From Brachypterus glaber (Eukaryota > Arthropoda > Insecta > Coleoptera > Kateretidae): DNA of 64,000 nucleotides. Every line of letters begins with the position of its first letter. Position 1 is the stretch's first letter. The stretch spans positions 51,257,365 to 51,321,364 of the forward strand of contig OY294047.1 in the NCBI GenBank assembly GCA_958510825.1. The letters run 5' to 3'. Shown here in pieces: positions 44,334 through 56,754 of the stretch. The position numbers and the translations under genes are program-made. The notes beneath the pieces were generated by a model. It saw only the letters and a list, made by a program, of their open reading frames with translations, had not been told where the DNA came from and did no database searches.

Positions 44334-45017
44334 AAGTTTAGTCCCGAAAATGAAAGCGTAAAATTAGGTTTTAGTCTTGGTCGTGCAAAAATGGTATTAT
44401 ATACCTCAAAGTTGCTACATCAACGTTTGGTTGTACTATTTTTAGATTTTTCTATCAGTGTAACCTCTTATGAAACTTTTAGTCTTCAGATACTGTTTTA
44501 GCTGTAAAGTCACGAAGATTACAAACAAAAATAATAAAAATAAAAAGTACATTTTAACACTTGAGTTTTAATGTGAAAAGCTTCCGTGTCCCGTTATTGT
44601 TATTACAAGTTTTGTGTAATAAACCCGCGATAACTTTTATTATCAGGTGCAATTAGAAGAGCGCCTAATGGGCATTTATTTACCATCTGGTAAGAATCCA
44701 CGGACTTTATTGGATAAACATACTATTGTGTTCATTGTGCTTATTGTAAAAAGAATCATAAAAATTTCACTATCTAAAAATTTTATGTTTAACTTGACGA
44801 AATTAACAAAAAAGTAATATTAAACATGTGAGTATAAAATACAACTGTTAATATTCCTTTTAATACCATACAGTATGTGACCATAAAAATACAAGATATG
44901 AGTTGCCCAATTTATCAAATGTTGGTTTAAGGCAGCTTATCAGACAAGAAGTTAATCGTCGAAACTCGCTAAAGGAATATCTTCAATGTCAACGTAAACG
45001 TAAACTATGATCCTAAT
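44334..45017. other. Unassigned AT-rich stretch
   Basis: Nothing supportable is seen. Confidence 0.4.
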
Positions 45018-45087
45018 AAAATAATTATATTATAATTATATTATAATTATATTATAATTATATTATAATTATATTATAATTATATAA
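45018..45087. repeat. (TATTATAATTA)n microsatellite
   Basis: About six 11-bp units. The same repeat resumes at about 45630-45660, on the other side of an inserted LINE. Confidence 0.9.
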
Positions 45088-45090
45088 TAA

Positions 45091-45540
45091 AGCCGTACTC
45101 ACAGGACCAGAACCGTGCTGTGGGGTATCATATTCCACTGCCAGACACGAGGCCAGGAAAATGTTGCGGAATGAACGCCAGCAACATTGGATAGATGCAC
45201 CTAAATTGAGGCACACTAAACTCTTTCTAGGGGGGCAAACCAAGAAAAGAACCAGCTTACTTCTAGGCATGTCCAGAAGTCAACTGAGGGCAATAACGGG
45301 TATAAGAACTGGGCACTGCTTACTGAACAAGCACCGACACCAAATGGGACAGACTACGAGCCTCGTGTGCAGGAGATGTGGGGAAGGGGACGAGTAGCCC
45401 TACCACCTCATATGTGAATGTCCATCTCTAATATGCCTAAGATGGAGGTACTTTGGGAACGACTCGCTGGAACCAAACGAGATCATGAACACTCCCCTGA
45501 AACCGTACCTGGACTTTATAAAAGAAACAGGGATGATATG
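45091..45540 (+). pseudogene. LINE ORF2 C-terminal tail with one in-frame stop
   Basis: The frame is open from about 45091, through an internal ATG at 45161, to a TAG at 45395-45397. It continues in the same frame to a TGA near 45538. The upstream part (LTGPEPCCGVS) is typical of the end of RNase H in I/R1-type LINEs. GIRTGHCLLNKH and a CCHC knuckle (C-x2-C, then H-x4-C just after the stop) follow. The stop falls inside the knuckle, so it is a simple point-mutation pseudogene. Confidence 0.8.
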
Positions 45541-45632
45541 AGGAGATCTGTACGGTTAACACAAAGGTCCCTAGAGACCAGGTGTTGAGGGCTGTGAACC
45601 CCGCACTGAACTAAACTAAACTAAACTAATAT
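45091..45632 (+). mobile_element. 5'-truncated LINE, family 3, inserted in microsatellite
   Basis: This GC-rich insertion ends in a (TAAAC)n tail at about 45609-45629 and has the AT-rich microsatellite on both sides. It is a different family from 29054-29534 and 36786-37317. Confidence 0.85.
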
Positions 45633-45674
45633 AATAATTATATTATAATTATATAAGTATATTATAATATATAG

Positions 45675-46648
45675 TCTGGGAGCCCACAGTAAAAATTTTT
45701 TCATTACCTCCCCGTTGGAACTTTGTATATGTGTTCTTTATGTCCAGTCAAACAACTTCTTACATAAGAAAATTCTCGGTAGCGGGGCGTTTTTTTTTGG
45801 GACCAACACTTAACTTTAGGGCGTCCGACAACGGTATTGCCCGAAAACCTTTGTCGGACAAGGTTACCACTTGATTTTAAATATTTTTATATAACGACAC
45901 TGAAAAAATCAGCTGTGAGGTGCTAAATGTTATGACGTCATAAATAACCTAACATGGTAAAGTTATGACGTCATAACATTTAGCATCTCACAGCTGATTT
46001 TTTCAGGATCGTTTAAAATCAAGTGGTAATCTTGTCCGAAAAAAATTATCGGGCAATACCGTTGTCGAACGCCCTAAAGTTAAGGGTTGGTCCCAAAAAA
46101 AAAAACGCCTCGATACCGACAATTTTCTTATGTAAGAAGTTATTTGACTGGACATAAAGAACACATATACAAAGTCTCAATGAGGTAATAAAAAAAATCT
46201 ACTGCACGGAAAGAAATTAGTGGGCTCTGCGCTATACATTATAAGATATTTGGTAACAGTGGCAAATTATAGTGATTTAAGCTATAGATTATAAGGGACA
46301 CAATAACTAATAATGTTAAAAATAAATTGGAAATGATTATATATATATTACAGACACAATTATATTTATTACAGGCACTATTATAAATTTACAGAAATTT
46401 TGTTATATTATAAAAATTATTAGCACGGACAATAATTAAATCTATTTAAGCTATAAATGCCATACTATTTGTTATATTTTATTATTCACTAAACAATTAA
46501 AGTATTTCATATAAATTTTTACACTGACTGCCATAATTGTAAGAGAAAGCCTTGTATTTATATAATAAGCGATTATAATTTGCTTGGTATGTGTGTTATA
46601 GCGCTCCTAGCTATAATTTTTTTTTCCGTGTGGGCGTGGGCTCCCGGA
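45675..46648. mobile_element. Large foldback element, interrupted by MITE A
   Basis: The ends are TCTGGGAGCCCAC and GTGGGCTCCCGGA. The left arm (45675-45935) and right arm (about 45958-46204, resuming at 46631) are about 90% complementary by eye. Inner landmarks are GAAAAAATCAGCTGTGAGG and ATGTTATGACGTCATAA with their complements around 45938-45957. The 426-bp MITE at 46205-46630 splits the right terminus. Possible imperfect target repeat: TATATAG/CATATAG. Confidence 0.85.
46205..46630 (+). mobile_element. MITE family A, copy 4 (nested)
   Basis: It is a complete copy, flanked by TG, lying inside the right end of the foldback at 45675-46648, so it arrived after that element. Confidence 0.88.
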
Positions 46649-48618
46649 CATATAGTTTTACGTTTCCTGTAAAATTAACATTTTGTCACAGGACAATTCT
46701 GCATACAGCGTTCTTAGCAGAAGTAAGTTACTTCTTTATCATTGTATTTATTTACTTAAAATGGGCATATACTAAATATAGTTGTTTGCAGTTCCCACAA
46801 GCCTCCGTATAAGTGCGCACACATTTGGTTTTTAGATTATGATAAAACAAACCCTATTGAACTTTAAACCACGATAGGATTTTATAATATTAATTTGTTT
46901 ATTATACTATTCATAGCGCTTAGCACTAGAATAGTATCATACGGTAGTTTCGAATTTACCAAAATCGCCAAAAAACGTCCTAGACAAAAAATTCGTGGAT
47001 ACAAATGTGTTTCATGAAAAAATAAGAAACTTTGAATATGTCCGTCTGTCCGTCTGCCCGATGTCACGATTTTTGTAGAAACGATAACTCAAGAACGAAA
47101 AAATCCGATTGACTTAAAATTTTCAGAAACAAATAAGTTCTAATAACTATCATTTTAATTTTTTTTTTCAAAATTTTTTCGTTTTATCAAAAAGAAAATA
47201 ATTATGATTTTTTTTCTGTATATAATTCAAATAAATCCTTAAATTAACAAAAAAAAAATGACAATAAAAATTATCTTTGCTTTATTACTTACACAAAACT
47301 TGTAATAAAAATAATGTGATACTATACCTACTACTAAAAGCTCTCGACATTAAAACTCAAGTGTTGAAATGTACTTTTTATTTTATTATTTTAATTTTTT
47401 ACATCTTCATTTTATATTTTTGTTTGGCTATTTATATAGTAACGCAGCTAAAGGTAGTGTTTTAAAAAGTTCAAAAAGTTGAAGAAATTAGTAAGAATCT
47501 TTGTTTCTATTTTTCATAATACACACAGAAAAAAATCTAGTATGAATATGAATAATTGTGATAGTTTTAGTGACCTCAAAAATCCCCTCAGGGGGTGGAG
47601 TTATATTTTTTTATTATTATATTCACTTTCAGCAACCTCAAAAACCCCAATATACCAATTTTTTTACACGAAAGCTACCCCCTATCTCTCAGGGCATAAA
47701 ATTAAAAAAAAAATATTATCAGATTCAGATTTCCAGACCCCAAAAACCCCTTTATACCAATTTTGATGAAATTATTGAAAATATTTAAAAATATTTACCC
47801 CCTCACCCCCGCGGGGATAGAGTTAGATAAATTATTATTATCAGATTCAATTACAGCAACCTTAAAAACCACTATATAGCAAACCACAAATTTTTGTAAA
47901 AAAATGTATTTTTCCAATGTTCACCAAAAACAATCCCGAGCGAGAACTTTTGGTAACATAGCCAAATTTCAAGTCTCTAGCTTAAAGTTGTCGTGCACAC
48001 AAGATTTCCCAGACAGAACAACCAACCGATCGATCGACCGACAATTTTTTTTTGCTTGAAATTGATTTATATCGACATAAAACGTCATAAAACGCAAAAA
48101 TACGCAAAAAAAATGTTGAAAATTTTTGCACGAATACAAAGCTTTTAAAATGGGGAACCAAAATACTAATATAAACATATTTTACTAATTTTAAACAATT
48201 TAATAATTTGGCTCAATTAGTACTTGTTTCCAAGAAATTATTATTAGAACTATTTTTTATTATTTTTAAAGAAAAATATATTTTTTTCATTTAGCCCAAA
48301 ATTCCCTATTTTAAAACGATATTCTTTGTGATTTTTTTACCTTCTGTCTGGCCACTGTTTACCTATTTGAGGATTACATCTTGAAAACTCTCACAAAGAC
48401 TATGCATAAGAAGATGGAAAATTGAGATGTTTTCAGTTTATTTAGATATGAAATTATACGGTAAATTCATAATTAATATGCAGGGAATTTAATTTAATCT
48501 TTTAACCGAGGCAAAACTTTTCAAACGAAAAGTAGCTAATAGGTTTATCTTTTTCTCTACAAAATCCTGCTGTATACAAAAATGTTTCGTTCCTCGTGAA
48601 AAGAAACCCTAACCTGAA
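46649..48618. other. Unassigned AT-rich stretch
   Basis: No gene is seen. GTCCGTCTGTCCGTCTG near 47040, followed by a CGATAACTCAAG phrase, is a repeat style common in invertebrate genomes and echoes GACGGACGGACAGACGG near 38224. A hairpin with AATAGT ends lies at 46903-46934. Overlapping frames at 47479-47788 look like chance in low-complexity sequence. Confidence 0.4.
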
Positions 48619-49095
48619 AATAGTATATTAACGCCGCAAGCGGCTCGTTTTCTAAACGTGTACTCCTGCGCTAAAAACGTATGTTATGAAACAAGTGCTT
48701 TATACAATTTTTTCTATTTTGCTCTAAAATTTAAAAAAACTTTCATTTAAATTGATGACTGATTTAGGGATTTTTGTTTTGGATTGGCATTACACATTAC
48801 ACCATGTTTAAAATTCTAAGAACAAATGATATTTTGATATATTTTATAGTCATATCTTCTCTTTTTTATTGCAATTAATTAAGCCACAAATTTAACATGT
48901 TCAAAATAACCTAAACACAAAATTTTGTAGAAAATTCAACTTTAAAGCGACATTGACATTTGCACGTAAAACGTCAAGCGATAGGCAGGTCTGTTGCCAA
49001 CCCAAAAGAACCAGAAGTACAGACCTCTTATGGGCCTATAAGAACACGCAAAATGCGTGTGATTATGAGCTTATAAGAGTCGCAAAATAGAAAAA
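48619..49095 (+). mobile_element. Family B element, copy 3
   Basis: It starts AATAGTATATTAA, then jumps into the middle of the head hairpin (GCCGCAAGCGGCTCG), so the first arm has been deleted. The body and the TATAAG end hairpin are intact. It ends GCAAAATAGAAAAA. Confidence 0.78.
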
Positions 49096-49155
49096 GTTAA
49101 TATTTCTTATCACAGAGTATCAAATTTCATTTCGATACAAATAATAAGTTCTATA

Positions 49156-49275
49156 TGGGAGAGTTTGCCTGAGTGGTCTACCACGTCTACATGACAAGCA
49201 TACTAGCCAGTCTAGCGCAAGTTCGATTCTCACTGGCGTCGATTTGCGTAATGAAATTGTGGCTCTTATATCAAG
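49156..49275 (+). mobile_element. Diverged tRNA-derived SINE head
   Basis: The tRNA-like head has GCCTGAGTGGTCTACC as a weak A-box and GTTCGATTCTCACTGGCG as B-box, followed by TCGATTTGCGTAATG. The B-box part matches the SINEs at 14225 and 15716. The 5' part and body differ, so it is a related subfamily or a chimera. Confidence 0.6.
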
Positions 49276-49489
49276 GTAAATATAATAATAAATTTTCAAA
49301 ATATTTAATGCAATCTATGAAAACTACAAGTTCAATGATGAAACTCATCAAAAAGTTTTTTCTTTGTTAAAATTGATATCCCACGCATAAATCAAAAACA
49401 CTTCTGGGATGTCATGATATAAACATAAAGCTGATATTACACTAAGAAAATGCAAAACAAAATATTTATTTTTGATTCACAGAAAAAAA

Positions 49490-49692
49490 AGGACACGTGT
49501 CTTTCAAAATGTTCAAATCCACATTCTCTTGTTTCTTTAAACCAAAGGCAATGTCCTTGAATGAAGAGCACGGGTTTTTGAATGATGATCCTCGCTCTTC
49601 TTTCAAGGACATTGACTTTGGTTTAAAAAAACGCTTAGAATTGAAATAAGAGAATATAGCTTTGAAAATATCGAAAGACACGTGTCCTTGGT
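49490..49692. mobile_element. MITE family O, intact TIRs
   Basis: GGACACGTGTCTTTC at the left and GAAAGACACGTGTCC at the right are TIRs. The arms continue through CATTCTCTTGTTTC and CCAAAGGCAATGTCCTTGAA and their complements. The total length is 203 bp. It is related to 40905-41098. Confidence 0.78.
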
Positions 49693-49913
49693 TCGAGCAA
49701 TCCTTTTTTTTTTTGTTAATTTTTTTATCCTATAGCAGCTAAATATGGGTAAAACGTGATACATTATCTGAACTGTATTATGCAATACTATTAACCCACA
49801 TTGTAAGATGACAACAAGTGCCTATTCACACGCTCGCATAAGAACATAAAACAAAACAATGCGATGCCGTGATTGGCTTGATGGGCTGCCATGTATCTTG
49901 GAAACCAATCACC

Positions 49914-50173
49914 AAGAAAAACTAATAAACTTAACGTAATTTTAACGCAAAACTTTAAATTGCATTAAATTATTCAGTATTTCATGGTAAAATATATATA
50001 TTTTTACTAATTTTGCTACAGTTTTCTTTACTTATATAAACAAGAGATGGTACTACATGTGCTCATTCTAACCCTTGTTACGGAATATGCATACCGTATC
50101 TAGAGCTAGAATGGATTCATTCTGTTTTTGAAAAGTGTGTGTATTTGCTTACATTCTAAAGCAGTCGTAGAAA
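49914..50173 (+). repeat. Dispersed repeat P, copy 1
   Basis: About 255 bp matching 63413-63671 in the same orientation. Landmarks are ATTTTAACGCAAAACTTTAA, ACAAGAGATGG, CATACCGTATCTAGAG and AAAGCAGTCGTAGAAAA. No TIRs are seen. Confidence 0.8.
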
Positions 50174-50264
50174 AATACTTTTCTTAGTGTTGAAGAGCTG
50201 TATTATTATAATTGTCTACGGGATAGTTCAAGAGGTGTAAAGTGATAAAAAACTTCGAACCCAT

Positions 50265-50360
50265 TCAACAGAGCGAGAGTGAGAGAGATAAAAAGCTTGT
50301 ATACGTTCAATGAAGTAAAAGAGAGAGAGAGAGATAGAGAACGAGTGAAAAAATATCGCT
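50265..50360. repeat. GA-rich low-complexity tract
   Basis: GAGAGA-type runs (for example 50318-50342) are interspersed with AAAAG. Confidence 0.7.
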
Positions 50361-51175
50361 TCGGGTGTAGATCGAAGACGCGACGTCAAGTAGGTTGTGA
50401 AAACAGTTGAACTATTATCGCGGCCAACCTCCTCCTTTTCAGACCCGGTGCGATATGCTGACAGTCATTTGTTACAGTATAAAAACACCGTTAGCTATGA
50501 AATGCAATGTTAAAGATAAAATATGTAAAATATAGCTTTATAGATATTTCAGATATGTCAAAGGTCAAAATTTGAAAAAGGTGTGAAAGGAAATACGGAG
50601 TTATTCCAAATAAAGGATCCCGCACATTTATCGAGGAAAATATATTTTCGCGGATTTGGCTGGAATATGAATATGTTGAACAAAACGTTTTTTTGCAGAT
50701 TTCGACTTAAAATTGTCTCAAACGCCAAGAAAATTAAAAAAAAAAAAACATAATCAAAAGTGTTTCTTTAGAGAAGATATCAGATCTGCAGCAAGACATT
50801 TTTCTTAGTAAATGTGCGGTGTCTTTTAATTTGAATCTACAGTTTAAATTCATTGATCAAGTATGATCAAATTCTTGATAATCTGATTTTAATCAGATCT
50901 TAATTATATTCTATTGATACATTTACAATAATAGATCTGTTGCATAACAGCTATTTTGACACAGATCGAATATTTGTTATCTATTAAAATATTATGTAAT
51001 CAGTTCCCTAGCCAGAAATAAAAGAAGTTGGGAAATGCAATCCATAAATAAAGTTAGCAGAAGAACTTATTTTTACAGTTTTTGATGTAAAATCACCCTG
51101 CACTATTAAAATTTTATTGGCGCATTTTTTAGATTCTATTTTTAATGCACTGAACGTAAAAGTATCTCTTTAACT
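50361..51175. other. Unassigned stretch
   Basis: No gene or element is seen. Confidence 0.4.
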
Positions 51176-51429
51176 CAACAAACTAATAACTCGTCTCTTT
51201 AGAATAGGCATTTCATTTGTAAAAACTGACAAAAACGTAGCCAACATATACATTTGTCTGTCTTACTCGCACAGCTTTGTTCTAACAGAGACAACAATAA
51301 CAGTTACTAGTAATTGTTTTTGTTTAGGCCTGAATATACCTACTATTTGTTTACAAACAAACCGAGATGTTGGCGATACTTTATATTAACGGTATGCGTA
51401 TTCTAGAGAGAAGAGTTGTTATTTTGTTG
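51176..51429 (-). mobile_element. hAT-like MITE, 254 bp, copy 2
   Basis: It is inverse in orientation to 20047-20300 and of the same length. The TIR starts CAACAAACTAATAACTC. The exact 8-bp target duplication is CTTTAACT (51168-51175 and 51430-51437). Two independent copies with different 8-bp duplications make the hAT-type assignment solid. Confidence 0.9.
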
Positions 51430-51437
51430 CTTTAACT

Positions 51438-53036
51438 GTAATGTAAAAAAAATTCTCTAAAACGATTGGTTCTACGGTGTTACACTAAGAGTACCTTATT
51501 TATGTATTTTTGACCAAGAAATCATACTCTGTTAATAAAATGTTAAAAAAATAGAGCAAAAAAAGTTTGGAGCAAAAAAGTAAAAACGCACGCCTCTGTT
51601 TGGAGTTACCAAATAGTAAATACATAAAATGATAGCCTTTTTTAATGTTAGGTCATGTGCAAAAATTATTTACTGTGGTTTACAGGATTCCAGAGATATT
51701 AAATAAAATCTCTATTTTTGGACGAACCCGGACCAACCTTCATGGGAACTTTTTTTTCTTAATTTTAGATGTAAAGTTTTCTCTTAATTTTTTTCCGTTA
51801 GTTCTGAATTACCTTGTGTATTTTTTGTATTCCTTATACAGTTAATTTCAACAAAACTGAAAAAGTGGGGTTATAAAAAAAAAATTACATATATCTTTAC
51901 TATCTTTACTATCTTTCATTTGACAAATATTTGTTTACTTGTTAATAAATTTAGTGTCAATATTGTTATTGCCACATCAATGTCAAAAAGTCAAAAAATG
52001 TTGGTGTATTTTTTTTAAAATTGGGAGAGATAAAGCAGAAAAACAAGAATACTCGAAGAATACTGGTGTAAAACCCATAATTATAATTTTTAAATTATGG
52101 AACTATTAGTAGTAGTGTTTTTTAAAAATAAAGGTATTAAAACAAGTTTATTAGATACAAAATATATTGATAAGGGGATTTAATAATAGACATTTTAGAG
52201 TAGGGATATTTTAGAGCAGAAATACAGTAATTAACAATAGAGATACGCTTCAAAATCCAAATAGTATTTACTAAACACAAATGCATAGAATAACATATGA
52301 TTTTTGACATGGTTAAACTAACCTTATTTTTCAAACAGGCATAACCCCATTTAAATAATCCACATTCACACAACTAAATTTTATGGAAAACATGAAATTT
52401 TACTTAACCCCACTTTTCCAGTTTTGTTGAAATTAACTGTACAGTATTACTGTCTTTTGGTCACGTGCCACAGTTTGGAAACTAATTCTCGTATATCTAA
52501 TAAGTTCGTGCCTTAAAAGTTAATATTTATAACCTACCTAAAGGAAATATAACTTGGTTTGTAAATTTTTATCATTTCGTGTGACCTAATGCAAATGCCG
52601 AAAGAATTTTTATCTGGCTAACGTGTTTGGGAATTATTACTATTACAGCCGAGACTTTTATTAATTTTTAGTACGGATATAAATTATGGCTAGACGTGGA
52701 AAAAGTTATTAATGAGCGATAAATGCTTGGAATATCTAAAATAGCAATAAATATCAAAGTATGCTACAATTATTTCTATCGTAAATAATTTACTCGCACC
52801 AGCACATTTCTTACGCATATTTATGGCGTTTTATGGTGACTGAAATGCCATCAATCAACTGTTTTTATTAGCAAATAATGTTTTAAAAGCTAAGGGTTTA
52901 GTTCAAAAAGAAACTGCTGCCGAGTAAATGCAATATTTTTGGGGGTAAACACGCAAGAGGTAGAAAAATTACTTGATATTTGATTGTAATTATATGAAGG
53001 CTTCATCTGATGAGGCAGTTAGATTTTACTACGTAG
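51438..53036. other. Unassigned AT-rich stretch
   Basis: No gene is supported. Several parts (52440-53000) show no repeat signature and may be unique sequence. Confidence 0.4.
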
Positions 53037-53158
53037 TACGCGTACGTACAGCTTGTCAAACGTAGGAAGAGACGCGAGTTTTTAAGAGTTTCTACGCAGT
53101 ACAATGCATCGCATCACCTTTACACGTCTCTTCCTACGTTTAAAGAGCTGTACGTACA
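53037..53158. repeat. Long hairpin
   Basis: GTACGTACAGCTTGTCAAAC and GTAGGAAGAGACG face CGTCTCTTCCTAC and AGAGCTGTACGTAC around a loop of about 50 nt. Confidence 0.75.
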
Positions 53159-54862
53159 TATCGCTTATTATGATTTCTATGGCTTGTTATAAATTGCATC
53201 GTTTAAACCTATTCCTCTCTTAAATTAGTATTACAGTATTTTTAAGTAAGTAAATTCGTACGTAAATTTAACAAAACAGATACTTTTTGTTAATGTTTTG
53301 TCTACCTTAAGGTACAATGCTGTCCTGGATTTCTACAAGCGTGACGTCACGTTAGCCACTATGAGGGCCCTACAAGCCCTACTACAAAGTAAAATCATAT
53401 CATATTAAAGAAGGAGTGCAAAAAATTATTAAATAAATGATTGATCAACTCCCAAGTTATTTGGAAGTGATTACTAAACATTTTTATACATTTTTCTCTT
53501 TGTATACATAGCTTTAGCTCAGTTGTTATAGTAATTATAAATTATGTCCTACCCGGAAGTGTTGCATTTTGAGCATTTATCGCTTTTGAAATATATTGAT
53601 TCAATTATAAATTATTTACTTATGTTAATTGAAGTGCTGTCATCGGTGTTGGTCTAAATAATAACCAAAGCGCGAATATTAAGCGCGAGAATTAGAAACG
53701 CCTGACAAATATTGATTAATGTGCGCACTCAACGTATGTATATGTATTTGAGTAGGCACACATAAACATAGTGCCGTCATAACACTAAGTAATACAGTCA
53801 TTAGGGTGTATTTGCCACTACCTAAAAAAAAAGAAGAACGAACGAAAAAACAAGTGTTTCCTGACTACATCCGTTCCTTTCAGCTAGCTCTATCTAGCTA
53901 GCTCTATGCAGAAAATATTGTACGACGTAAAAAACACCAAAAACTTTAGTTTTAATAATTTTTCTCTTTTTCTAACCCAAACAAATTACATTGGTATGAA
54001 GTAGTATAATTTGTGTTTCATCTATTACACGATAAAAAAAATGGTGGATAAAATGCTTTTGAAGAAATGGAGATTTTGGTACCGTATAAATTTTCATGCT
54101 AAAATAATATCTTATAAGTTATGCTATAAATACAAAATATTCAAGAAAAATAATATGTTTTCCTACGATCCCTTATGAAAATAACATTTAGCAAACTCTT
54201 TTGTTCTTCAGAAAATGCCTTATATCACACTAGTTTGATATTTTTATATCACCCTAGTTTGATATTTATGTATGTAGGTTTGCCTAATTTCACGAATGTA
54301 GGTTTGCCTTCATTTGCGTTGTAGATTCTACGAATTTAACTCGTTTTATATGCCATTCTCCACCTTCATCACAGAATTTTATGATATCATTTATGTTTTT
54401 CAATCCAAATATTTCTATTTTTCATGTCAAAAATAGAAACTATAGTTATAACCTTACTAGATTGACCAAGATATAACTTGGGATGTTTTATTTATATCTA
54501 GATTTTATAAAAATTACTTATTACTTATTATTTTTGATTAGCTACCTTACATTTTATAAAAAAACATCAAAATACACGGTCTTTTACTGTTTTATATGGA
54601 AACCTATCTAAAGAAATCTAATTTAATTAGCAAACTGTATTGCCTTTATTTACACAAGAGGCTTGCGTTTTAGGCAACCCATTAAATAGCTAGGTATTGT
54701 ATTGTATAATATTGTATTAAATTTAAAAACCAAGAAAACTAAAAGTCCAAACGAAAATCATATTTCCTGTTTAACATACATACATTTGTATGCTATTTTT
54801 CGCTTTGTATGCTTTGCTTTTCTTAAAAATTCTTTGAATAAGTAATAAAAATTAAAAAATAT
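53159..54862. other. Unassigned AT-rich stretch
   Basis: Short local duplications: ATATCAC-CTAGTTTGATATTT twice at 54221-54268 and GTAGGTTTGCCT twice at 54275-54310. CTAGCTCTAT occurs twice near 53884. Confidence 0.4.
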
Positions 54863-55048
54863 TAAATAAAGAAACTTTATATTTTTTCAGGATCGTAGGA
54901 AAAATAATGTACATAACTAGTGTGGAAAGTGACATATTTCACGCGAGTGGGAAGGTTTACGAAAAAAAGGTGTACGAAATAAACTTTCCAACAAGTTATG
55001 TACACTATTTTTTCTACGATCCTAAAAAAATATAAAGTTTCTTTATTT
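54863..55048. repeat. Long AATAGT-type palindrome
   Basis: The arms of about 75 bp include AAAGAAACTTTATATTTTTT, CAGGATCGTAG, AATAATGTACATAACTAG and GGAAAG, mirrored at 54982-55048. The centre carries CGCGAGTGGGAAGG. Near-perfect arms suggest a young structure. Confidence 0.78.
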
Positions 55049-56754
55049 ATATATATATACTATACTAGTTTGCCTCATTTTGCCCAGTTAACTCAATGGT
55101 TCACTCGATTTATCCTATTTTTCTAAATAGTTCCCTATAAACTTGTATTGATTTTACCCTAGGGCTTTTAGGCTAATGACGGCAACATAGTGGTTTGTGT
55201 ATTAGCACTATAAAATTTATAATACTGTAATTATTTTGGTTTCATTAGCACTTAATGGATGGTAATGGAACTTATCAACATATATTATCAAATGTGTAAA
55301 ATTTACATGAATTTCTCAAATACTTTTCTTGGATTATGATTGGCTATGATTATTATTATATATGGCATATATGGTGATACTTTTCAACATGATTTCCTCC
55401 ATTTATATCTCATTTTTCGTCATTCTGATCCATTGTGCTTTCACCTTTCGTCCATGTTTTTCTCTCCCATTCTCCTAAAGTTGTTAATATAAAACCAGTC
55501 TGGTAAACGATTAAATCATTAAAAGAAAGCATCAAAAAGACAATGATTGATAAACTCTAATGAAATTCTAGATTTATGTGAATCTATTGAATGCTTTTAA
55601 AAACTCAAACGATGAAAAATTGGGTCAGTATCACACTTTGTCCATATTTTTTGTTGCATTCAGTCGAATTTAACAGACGATAAAGCCCATTGAGTGCAAT
55701 GTGTCCAGTTTAAATCAACGCCGATGGAAACAAATTCGCCTTTCGATTCACAAAATGGATGGGTCATCCGCACATTTCCAATCGGTGTAAATTGCTTTGC
55801 AGATAGGCGAATTCAGACCATCGACATGGTGATTTGCTACGTTTGACGTAGGCCCATTTGCAGTTTGTCGCATAGAAATATTAGGGCTCTCGTCGAAAAA
55901 ATATTTGAATTTTACAAACTAGAAAGGTTTATAGTTTATAACGTTTTTTAAAGAGTTTAAAACGTTTTTTTTTTAATAGTTTAAACCGTTTTTTAAATCT
56001 CCTGCGCTAAATTCGAAATTTTATCAATTCTTTATGTGCACTGATATAATAATAGCGTTATTAACACAACAACATATTTGTTATCTATTTTCCAACCACA
56101 AATTGTATTATTGTATAGTACTAACTAGGACATAAGATAACATTTGTTTTTGTATTTATAACAATTGTATGTTGTTTATCCCTTGATTTTACAACTGGTT
56201 GTTGTATCTTATAACATATACAAAATATGGTTGGCGCCTATATTACAACAACATTTCTATCAGTGAGGATTCCTTAAACCTCTAGTTATAAATTTTGATA
56301 AAAATACACACTTATTATTATTATTTATTCAGTTATTTGACATACAGATTCATGGAGAGTTCCAAAAAAGCTTTATGGTTGTGCTAGGGGCTCTCCATTA
56401 ATTTTGTAAAAAAGCAGGTATATAATTAATTAACTTAAAAAATAACCATCTTGGAGAAACTTCATTAAAAATTAATTAGAAAGTTTCCCTTTTTGGACTT
56501 TTCCAGTCTCTTTCTAAGTGAAGAAAACTATGGGTTTTTCCATGTCTTTATATAAAGGTGTTTGATTTGCCACCCAGCTCTGTCTAAACTGTGGTACCTC
56601 ACAATTCACCAAGTGACTAAGAAAGATGCACTGTCTCTAAAACCAAGTTTTTTTATGAAATCAATATCCAATCAAAAGCCCGAGACAAGTCTAAAAAGAG
56701 CAGAATCTAGTTTTTTTTTTATTATAAAAGTCGATAAAACTGAAAATTAAGCTG
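55049..56754. other. Unassigned stretch with one GC-richer patch
   Basis: Positions 55690-55880 are GC-richer and not obviously repetitive. They could be conserved non-coding sequence. No splice-bounded open frame was recognised. Confidence 0.35.

Noticed and set aside
47479..47788. Overlapping 95- and 76-codon frames
   Set aside because: They arise from repeated CCCCAAAAACCCC-like low-complexity sequence.
52995..53030. CTGATGAGG near the 53-kb hairpin as a hammerhead
   Set aside because: No GAAA box downstream and no helix I complement.
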